Part shown: positions 42,525 through 47,540 of the stretch, in pieces | How positions within the stretch are numbered: the first letter of the stretch is position 1 | Layout of the letters: each line of letters opens with the position of its first letter | Assembly: GCA_016866775.1 (NCBI GenBank) | Contig: VGLJ01000037.1 | Location: 1-47,540 of the forward strand | Source of the DNA: Candidatus Rokuibacteriota bacterium | GTDB taxonomy: Bacteria > Methylomirabilota > Methylomirabilia > Rokubacteriales > CSP1-6 | DNA: 47,540 nt | Reading direction: 5' to 3' | Notes under the pieces: generated by a model | What the model saw: the letters and a program-made list of their open reading frames with translations, nothing else | The model's database searches: none | What the model was told of the DNA's origin: nothing | Made by a program: the position numbers and the translations under genes

Positions 42525-43103
42525 ATGAGTCATCTGTTCGCGTACCTCTCGCGCATGAAGTTCATCCGGCGCTGGGGCCTGATGCACAACACGTATCCGG
42601 AGAACATCCAGGAGCACAGCCTGCGGGTGGCCATGATCGCCCACCTGCTCGCCGTGATCCGGAACCGGCAGTTCGGCGGCCAGGTGAGTCCGGACCGCGC
42701 GGCGCTGCTCGCGCTCTATCACGACGCGGGCGAGGTGCTGACGGGCGACATGCCGGCGCCGGTGAAGTACTTCAATCCCGAGATTCGCGCCGCGTACCAC
42801 GGCATCGAGACGGCGGCGCACGAGAAGCTGCTCGCGATGGTGCCGCCGGCGCTGCAGGCCGACTATCGCCCGCTGCTCTTCCCGGCGGACGCCGACCGGG
42901 CGCACTGGCAGCTCGTCAAGGCCGCCGACAAGGTGTGCGCCTACGTGAAGTGCCTCGAGGAGGTCGCCGCCGGCAACAACGAGTTCGCGAAAGCTTCGAG
43001 CGCGCTCCGCGCCGCCGTCGACGCGCTCGACCTGCCCGAAGTCCGCTACTTCATGGAAACGTTCGCGCCGAGCTTCCGCCTGACGCTCGACGAATTGGGG
43101 TGA
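42525..43103 (+). CDS. yfbR: YfbR-like 5'-nucleotidase (HD domain)
   Basis: A 192-residue HD-domain phosphohydrolase. It starts [20 protein letters not shown] as in YfbR, with the metal residues in [20 protein letters not shown] (first histidine), [20 protein letters not shown] (H-D and the next acidic residues) and [16 protein letters not shown] (last aspartate). The E. coli enzyme dephosphorylates deoxynucleoside 5'-monophosphates with a preference for the pyrimidine and purine deoxy forms. A cytoplasmic nucleotide-pool or salvage role is expected. It precedes the dehydratase gene by 5 bp and may be cotranscribed, although the functions are unrelated. Confidence 0.9.
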   Translation: MSHLFAYLSRMKFIRRWGLMHNTYPENIQEHSLRVAMIAHLLAVIRNRQFGGQVSPDRAALLALYHDAGEVLTGDMPAPVKYFNPEIRAAYHGIETAAHEKLLAMVPPALQADYRPLLFPADADRAHWQLVKAADKVCAYVKCLEEVAAGNNEFAKASSALRAAVDALDLPEVRYFMETFAPSFRLTLDELG

Positions 43104-43108
43104 GATCC

Positions 43109-45100
43109 ATGCCTCCTCAGATCGACGCCGCCGACATCCTCGAATCCAGTCCCGCCGCGTGGCAGATCACCACGGCGGGCGAAGGCCCGCGCGGGAGCCT
43201 GCCGCTCACCGCCGAGATGCTGCTCGAGCGTCCGAGCGGCGACGTCTTCGGCCTCACGCAGAACGCCGGCATGGGCTGGGACCCGCGCGAACTCGGCCGC
43301 CCGCAGTACCTCATCCTCGGCACGCAGGGCGGCGTGCGCGCACCGGACGGCCGGCCGATCGCGCTCGGCTATCACACCGGCCACTGGGAGATCGGTCTCC
43401 TCATCGAAGCCGCGGCGCGCGAGCTGGCGTCGCTCGAATGCCTGCCGTTCGCCGCCTTCTGCTCCGACCCGTGCGACGGCCGCACGCAGGGCACGGTCGG
43501 GATGATGGACAGCCTCGCGTACCGCAACGACGCCGCGCTCGTGTTCCGCCGCCTCATCCGCTCGCTGCCGACGCGCCAGGGCGTGCTCGGCGTCGCGACC
43601 TGTGACAAGGGGCTGCCCGCGATGATGCTGGCGCTCGCGGCGATGCGCGATCTTCCGACCGTGCTCGTCCCCGGCGGCGTGACGCTGCCGCCGCGCGACG
43701 GCGAGGACGCCGGCAAGATCCAGTCGATCGGCGCGCGCTTCGCGCACGGCGAGATGACGCTCGAGCAGGCGGCGGACCTCGGCTGCCGCGCGTGCGGCTC
43801 GCCGGGCGGCGGCTGCCAGTTCCTCGGCACCGCGGCGACGTCGCAGGTCGTCGGCGAGGCGCTCGGGCTCGCGCTGCCGCACGCCGCGCTCGCGCCGTCG
43901 GGCCAGCCGGTGTGGAGCGACATGGCGCGGCGCTCGGCGCGCGCGCTCGTATCGCTGCGGGCACGGGGCACCGCGACGCGCGACATCGTCACCGACGCGG
44001 CCGTCCGCAACGCGATGATCGTCCACGCGGCGTTCGGTGGCTCGACGAACCTGGTGCTGCACCTGCCGGCAATCGCTCATGCCGCGGGACTGAAGCGGCC
44101 GTCGGTCGACGACTGGATGGCGGTCAACCGCCGCGTGCCGCGTCTGGTGGACGTGCTGCCGAATGGCCCTGTCGGCCACCCGACCGTGCGCGTCTTCCTC
44201 GCGGGCGGCGTGCCCGAGGTCATGCTCCACCTGCGTCGCCTCGGCTTGCTCGACGAGCAGTGCCTCACGGTCTCCGGACGGTCGCTCGGCCAGGCGCTCG
44301 ACTGGTGGGAGAGCTCCGATCGCCGGCGCGCGATGCGCGAGCACCTGCGGCGCGCCGACGGCATCGATCCGGACGACGTGATCATGGACCCCGATCGCGC
44401 GCGCGCCCGCGGCCTCACCAGCACGGTGACGTTCCCGCGCGGGAACCTCGCGCCGGAAGGCTCGGTGATCAAGAGCACCGCGATCGATCCGTCGGTCGTG
44501 GATGCCGACGGGGTCTATCGCAAGACCGGGCCGGCACGCGTCTTCACGCGCGAGCGCGACGCGATCGCCGCGATCAAGAGCCGCGGCGACGACCGGCTCA
44601 AGCCCGGCGACGTGCTCGTCCTCATCTGCCGCGGCCCCCTCGGCGCGGGGATGGAGGAGATCTACCAGATCACCGCGGCGCTCAAGCACCTGTCGTTCGG
44701 CAAGCACATCGCGGTGCTGACCGACGCGCGCTTCTCCGGTGTCTCGACCGGCGCGTGCATCGGCCACATCGGGCCGGAGGCGCTGGCGGGCGGGCCCATC
44801 GGCAAGGTACGAGACGGCGACCTCATCCGCATCGTCGTCGATCGCGTGCGGCTCGAGGGAAGCATCGATCTCGTCGGCGAAGGCGGACGCGCGGTCGGTC
44901 CCGAAGAAGGCGACCGCCTGCTCGCCGCGCGCGCGCCCCGACCCGATCTGGCGCCCGACGCGGACCTCTCACCGGACACGCGGCTGTGGGCGGCGCTGCA
45001 GCAGGTTGGCGGCGGGACGTGGGGTGGGTGTGTCTACGACGCGGACGCGATCGCGGCCGCGCTCACGGCGACTCGACCCGGGTCATCGCCGGCGCGCTGA
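43109..45100 (+). CDS. IlvD/Edd-family dehydratase, YjhG/YagF (D-xylonate dehydratase) type
   Basis: A 663-residue protein close in length to the 655-residue YjhG and YagF of E. coli. Family landmarks: [93 protein letters not shown] and [20 protein letters not shown]. The cysteines in SDPCDG, ATCDKG and ACGSPGGGC would hold a Fe-S cluster, and the Lys and Ser are in the last motif. It would dehydrate a sugar acid such as D-xylonate to 2-keto-3-deoxy acid in the Weimberg or Dahms pathway. No other sugar-acid gene is beside it, so the real substrate is open. Its end overlaps the broken transglycosylase gene. Confidence 0.93.
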   Translation: MPPQIDAADILESSPAAWQITTAGEGPRGSLPLTAEMLLERPSGDVFGLTQNAGMGWDPRELGRPQYLILGTQGGVRAPDGRPIALGYHTGHWEIGLLIEAAARELASLECLPFAAFCSDPCDGRTQGTVGMMDSLAYRNDAALVFRRLIRSLPTRQGVLGVATCDKGLPAMMLALAAMRDLPTVLVPGGVTLPPRDGEDAGKIQSIGARFAHGEMTLEQAADLGCRACGSPGGGCQFLGTAATSQVVGEALGLALPHAALAPSGQPVWSDMARRSARALVSLRARGTATRDIVTDAAVRNAMIVHAAFGGSTNLVLHLPAIAHAAGLKRPSVDDWMAVNRRVPRLVDVLPNGPVGHPTVRVFLAGGVPEVMLHLRRLGLLDEQCLTVSGRSLGQALDWWESSDRRRAMREHLRRADGIDPDDVIMDPDRARARGLTSTVTFPRGNLAPEGSVIKSTAIDPSVVDADGVYRKTGPARVFTRERDAIAAIKSRGDDRLKPGDVLVLICRGPLGAGMEEIYQITAALKHLSFGKHIAVLTDARFSGVSTGACIGHIGPEALAGGPIGKVRDGDLIRIVVDRVRLEGSIDLVGEGGRAVGPEEGDRLLAARAPRPDLAPDADLSPDTRLWAALQQVGGGTWGGCVYDADAIAAALTATRPGSSPAR

Positions 45101-45832
45101 CCACGACCCTCTCGACGGGCTCGGGAGCCGCAGGCGCCGGGGCGGGGAGCGGTGCGGGCTCCGCGCGAAGGGCCGCAGCGTCGAGGTTGACGAGAACGAC
45201 GTCGGTTTCCCTTCGCACTTGATCGCCGGTGAGCCGCGCGAAGCGCACGCGCGGCGCTGCCGGCGGCGGTGACGACGGTTCAGCCAGCGCGACCGCGGGC
45301 GTCGCGACACGCCCGACGCGTCCGAGCACGCGGGCGACGAACGCGCGCGTCTCGGGATACGGCGGGACGCCACGGTGGTGGATCACCGCCTGCGCGCCGG
45401 CGTTGTACGCCGCGAGCGCGAGCGTGACGTCGTTGTCGAACCGATGCATGAGGTCGCGCAGGTGACGGGCGCCGCCATCCACGTTCTGCTCGGGATCGAA
45501 GGCGTCGCGGACTCCGAGGAGCGCGGCCGTCGACGGCATGAGCTGCCGGAGGCGACCGCGGATACGAGCGATTCGGGCAAGCCGTAACGCGCCGCGGCCG
45601 CCTTCACGTGGGCCGCGATCGAGCGCGCGCTGGGAAGGCGCGGGGCTCGTGGCGGCGGCAGCACGCGCGGCGATGGGGTCGCGGCGGGGTCGTTCAGCGC
45701 GGGAGCGGTCGAGGGTGTGACGCTGGGCGAGACTGCAGGCGGCTCGACCGATCGGGCGGGGGCGCGTGACGATCCGTAGATGAGAGCGCCGGTAGCGAGC
45801 GCGACACCGAGCGCCACGATACTCGATCGCAT
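45063..45832 (-). pseudogene. Lytic transglycosylase (SLT family) missing its catalytic segment
   Basis: The first frame (from ATG 45832) gives a signal or membrane anchor (SSIVALGVALATGALIYGSS), a Pro/Ala/Ser-rich linker and the start of an SLT domain (AAAARYGLPESLVSAV). At about 45550 the reading jumps to another frame that carries LMPSTAALLGVRDAFDPEQN, VDGGARHLRDLMHRFDNDVT and LALAAYNAGAQAV, the rest of the domain. The piece between, which normally holds the catalytic Glu (the E-S-x-F-N-P-x-A-x-S-x-x-G-A-x-G segment), is gone, about 20 codons. The tail is proline-rich. As it stands it cannot cut peptidoglycan. It would have been periplasmic. Confidence 0.75.
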
Positions 45833-45971
45833 CTCGCGACCGCCCGGAGCAACGTGGGTGCCACACTGGCTGGCCTTGCGTTGTCGCGGACTTGCGCGCC
45901 GGCAGCGACACCCACGGCGACACCGGCAAAGTCCCGCATCGACTCGCGTTTGAGAGAGTGCCGCCGCTCCT

Positions 45972-46022
45972 CTAGAGCAGCCGAGCTGCCGCGAGCGTGA
46001 TCGCCGACGTGTGGGAGGCCAT
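45972..46022 (-). CDS. Sixteen-codon ORF with strong ribosome site in a 305-bp gap
   Basis: On the minus strand an AGGAGG 7 bases ahead of an ATG opens MASHTSAITLAAARLL and a TAG. The strength of the ribosome site stands out in the gap 45832-46137, which otherwise holds only the promoter of the next gene. The reading could be the start of a lost gene or a leader peptide for the transglycosylase. Nothing confirms expression. Confidence 0.2.
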   Translation of the reverse strand: MASHTSAITLAAARLL

Positions 46023-46123
46023 CGGTGTGTCCTCCTGGGGTACGGGCTCGTTGACTCGTCTCCAGCGCAAACGACGTGCCGCACGTCCCCATGTCTTCGT
46101 GTGGCGCTGGGTGTGCGCTGCGC

Positions 46124-46129
46124 TATAAT
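46124..46129 (+). promoter_or_regulatory. -10 box of a leaderless transcript
   Basis: A perfect TATAAT ends 7 bp before the GTG start codon at 46137. No ribosome site fits between, which points to a leaderless mRNA. No good -35 is visible. Confidence 0.55.
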
Positions 46130-46136
46130 CCGCGCC

Positions 46137-46715
46137 GTGACGTTGCCCGCGAGCGTTGCCCGCGTCCTTGCCGTGGTCGTCGGCGCCATCCTCCTGACCA
46201 CGAGCGCCGCCGTCGCTTCCTCCGATTCGCAGGCCCAGTCCGGGAGTACCGCCTCGCTGCTGCGCGACCTCGGGTTCACCCTCGCGACCGAGATCCCGGA
46301 CAAGAACTCGGTCACCTTCACGAACCACGGGCTGATCGTCCCGACGCCGTGGGGCGACTTCGAGGCCACGATCGTCTCGACGCCGGTCGACCGGATGCTC
46401 CGGGTGCCGCTGAGTCCGAATACCGAGCCGGGGCAGCTGCGCCTGCAGCCGTACTTCACCGCGGGCGCGCGCAAGAACGTCGACAGCGACACGGTCCTCG
46501 AGCAGGCGCGGCCCGCGGCGTTCGGCGACGCGGGTCGGACCAACTTCAAAGCCGGCGCCGGCGTGCTCCTGAGGCTCGACGACAACATCGAGTTGTTCGG
46601 GGAGTACCAGTTCATGCGCCTGCACCGCGACGTGGAGAGCCGCGGCACGCTCGGGCCGCTCGGCACATCGGTCGACACGAGCGGCTTCTCGCTGGGGATC
46701 TCCGTCCGCTACTGA
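46137..46715 (+). CDS. Predicted outer-membrane beta-barrel protein
   Basis: A 192-residue protein from GTG, chosen because TATAAT lies 7 bp ahead. The N-terminal signal is SVARVLAVVVGAILLTTSAA with a likely AVA or SSA cleavage. The mature part is rich in short beta strands: LRLQPYFTAGARKNVDSDTV, FKAGAGVLLRLDDNIELFGE and YQFMRLHRDVESRG, ending GFSLGISVRY, with the terminal aromatic residue that marks outer-membrane barrels. The size fits an OmpW/OmpX-like eight-stranded barrel, but no specific family is recognised. A short inverted repeat AGGGCG/CGCCCT lies just after the stop. It stands alone between two broken genes. Confidence 0.7.
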   Translation: MTLPASVARVLAVVVGAILLTTSAAVASSDSQAQSGSTASLLRDLGFTLATEIPDKNSVTFTNHGLIVPTPWGDFEATIVSTPVDRMLRVPLSPNTEPGQLRLQPYFTAGARKNVDSDTVLEQARPAAFGDAGRTNFKAGAGVLLRLDDNIELFGEYQFMRLHRDVESRGTLGPLGTSVDTSGFSLGISVRY

Positions 46716-46750
46716 GGTAGGGCGTCCCGCCCTGGTGTAATTCCGTGTCT

Positions 46751-46767
46751 GCTGTCAGGCTGACAGC
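46751..46767. promoter_or_regulatory. 17-bp perfect palindrome in a 190-bp gap
   Basis: GCTGTCAG-G-CTGACAGC is a perfect 8-bp inverted repeat about a single central base. It lies 137 bp upstream of the murB-like ATG, in an otherwise featureless gap. It could be an operator or a terminator stem (no T tract). Confidence 0.35.
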
Positions 46768-46864
46768 CGTCAGGGTCTCGACGTCATCCCGACTGACGCG
46801 GAAGTCCTTTCAAGCCAGCCTTTTCAGCAAGATAGAAGGCATCGTGGGCGTGGCGCGCCTCTTG

Positions 46865-46897
46865 CCCCTGTGTCAGCGCGGAACGGCCCGACAGGGG
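46865..46897 (+). promoter_or_regulatory. Stem that would cover the murB-like ribosome site
   Basis: CCCCTGT (46865-46871) can pair with ACAGGGG (46891-46897), and the right arm contains the AGGGGG ribosome site placed 7 to 8 bases before the ATG at 46905. If formed, it would hide the start. The 19-nt loop is unstructured in this reading. Confidence 0.3.
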
Positions 46898-46904
46898 GAA
46901 CGTC

Positions 46905-47400
46905 ATGCTTGGAGAGGTACGTGGCACGGTTCGGTTCAAGGAGCCTCTCAGCTTCTACACGGCTCTGAGAACGGGGGGCAACGCCGACATCTTCGTCGTG
47001 CCCCAGGACCTCGACGACGTGCGCCACACGCTGGCGTTCGCGTATCGCCAGCAGCTCCCCCTCATGGTCCTCGGCGGCGGCACCAAGATGCTCGTCAAGG
47101 ACGGCGGAATCCGCGCCGTGGTCGTGAAGCTGGAGGGCCGCCTCGCACGCGCTGACTTCCACGGCGAAGAGGCGATGGTGGGCGGGGGCATGGGCCTGGC
47201 GACGCTCGTGCGGCACGCGGCCGCGCAGGAGCTCGGGGGCATCGAGCCACTCGTGGGGATCCCCGCGACGGTCGGCGGCGCGGTCATGACCAACGCCGGC
47301 ACGGCGGACGGCTGGATCGGCGACTATCTCTCCGCGTCCTACTTCCCGTACCCGGACGGCTCCTTCGGCGAGTACAAACCCCCGAGCACCCCGATGGCCG
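46905..47400 (+). pseudogene. murB: MurB (UDP-N-acetylmuramate dehydrogenase) N-terminal fragment
   Basis: The ATG follows an AGGGGG site. The reading has the FAD-domain motifs of MurB: YTALRTGGNADIFVVPQDLD, LPLMVLGGGTKMLVKDGGIR and then GIPATVGGAVMTNAGTADGW (the G-I-P-x-T-V-G-G-A-x-x-x-N-A-G signature). After about residue 160 the MurB sequence ends and the frame passes into sequence antisense to a transposase, stopping at 47444. The C-terminal substrate domain (about 130 residues) is absent. Intact MurB makes UDP-MurNAc for peptidoglycan. The fragment would be inactive. MurB is normally essential, so another copy is expected in the genome. Confidence 0.8.
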
Positions 47401-47412
47401 AGCGCGGGCTCG

Positions 47413-47539
47413 AGATGTGGGCCTCGACGCGATCGGCGCGCTGATGCCACACCGGACGGATGCCGAGCTCGCTCTTCTGAATCCGGAAGGCGGCCTCGGC
47501 GTCGGTGAGTTGGATGTACGTGCGCCAGAGGTCGTCGGC
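47413..47539 (-). mobile_element. IS1634-type transposase, C-terminal fragment
   Basis: On the minus strand the last 127 bases read [20 protein letters not shown], then [19 protein letters not shown]. The W-x-x-Y-x-x-L-x-x-A-E-x-A-F-R and R-P-V-x-H motifs are typical of DDE transposases of the IS4/IS1634 group. The reading then breaks off at about 47413, where the MurB-like frame begins. The gene continues past the right edge of the window. Neither terminal inverted repeats nor a target duplication can be seen. Confidence 0.7.
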
Positions 47540-47540
47540 G

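Noticed and set aside
1-47540. CRISPR array, tRNA, rRNA, riboswitch or biosynthetic cluster
   Set aside because: No regular spaced repeats, no tRNA T-loop motif with matching arms, no rRNA sequence and no recognised riboswitch core were seen. The enzymes present do not form a recognised cluster.

Overview
The window is a 47.5 kb piece of a very GC-rich bacterial chromosome. Its gene families are oligopeptide/nickel-type ABC transporters, LLM-type flavin oxidoreductases, an NHL-repeat protein, a zinc-ribbon cyclase-ATPase, a tungsten aldehyde:ferredoxin oxidoreductase, amidohydrolases, a YjhG/YagF-type dehydratase and two small proteins with in-frame UGA codons. This mix fits an uncultured soil or sediment lineage such as Candidatus Rokubacteria (Methylomirabilota). 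That placement is an inference from gene content, not a phylogeny. No tRNA, rRNA, CRISPR array or complete insertion sequence was seen.

Layout. 1-6400: two flavin oxidoreductases, a DUF3303 protein, an NHL-repeat protein, a damaged methyltransferase and a damaged cyclase/ATPase regulator. 6400-17230: a peptide-transporter zone with five family-5 solute-binding genes, three DppB-type and two DppC-type permease genes; one SBP-DppB-DppC set (13193-16766) is intact, while the rest are split, fused or frameshifted. 17247-21290: Uma2 nuclease, SDR, C45 peptidase and amidase on the minus strand. 21278-27166: ATP-grasp enzyme, a SelW-like selenoprotein, Ldh-type dehydrogenase, thioredoxin-like protein, hybrid histidine kinase and D-2-hydroxyacid dehydrogenase. 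27192-34786: a DUF1207 protein, a decayed DUF4238 gene, amidohydrolase, ketopantoate-reductase-like enzyme, aldehyde ferredoxin oxidoreductase, TauD dioxygenase and MaoC hydratase. 34854-42506: two small envelope proteins, a PIG-L deacetylase, an OsmC-like selenoprotein, a MarR-adaptor-RND efflux operon and a DUF2214 membrane protein. 42525-47540: YfbR-like nucleotidase, YjhG/YagF dehydratase, a broken lytic transglycosylase, a predicted outer-membrane protein, and a MurB fragment abutting an IS1634-type transposase fragment.

The most interesting content is what plain ORF calling misses. (1) Two genes, SelW-like (22299-22529) and OsmC-like (36743-37165), read through an in-frame UGA at the position of a redox cysteine. 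Each has a hairpin whose apical loop starts 20-21 nt after the UGA, as expected of a bacterial SECIS. (2) A 52-bp palindrome-forming sequence occurs as two exact, inverted copies inside two unrelated genes (a DppC permease and a C45 peptidase), read in the same frame to give the same peptide. It behaves like a protein-coding palindromic element. (3) A modular, multi-hairpin repeat of about 100 bp follows stop codons in at least five places, always in the same orientation relative to the upstream gene.

Many genes carry internal deletions, fusions or single-base frameshifts. Either this locus is decaying and rearranging, or the contig is an error-prone or chimeric assembly. The sequence alone cannot decide, so broken genes are marked as such.
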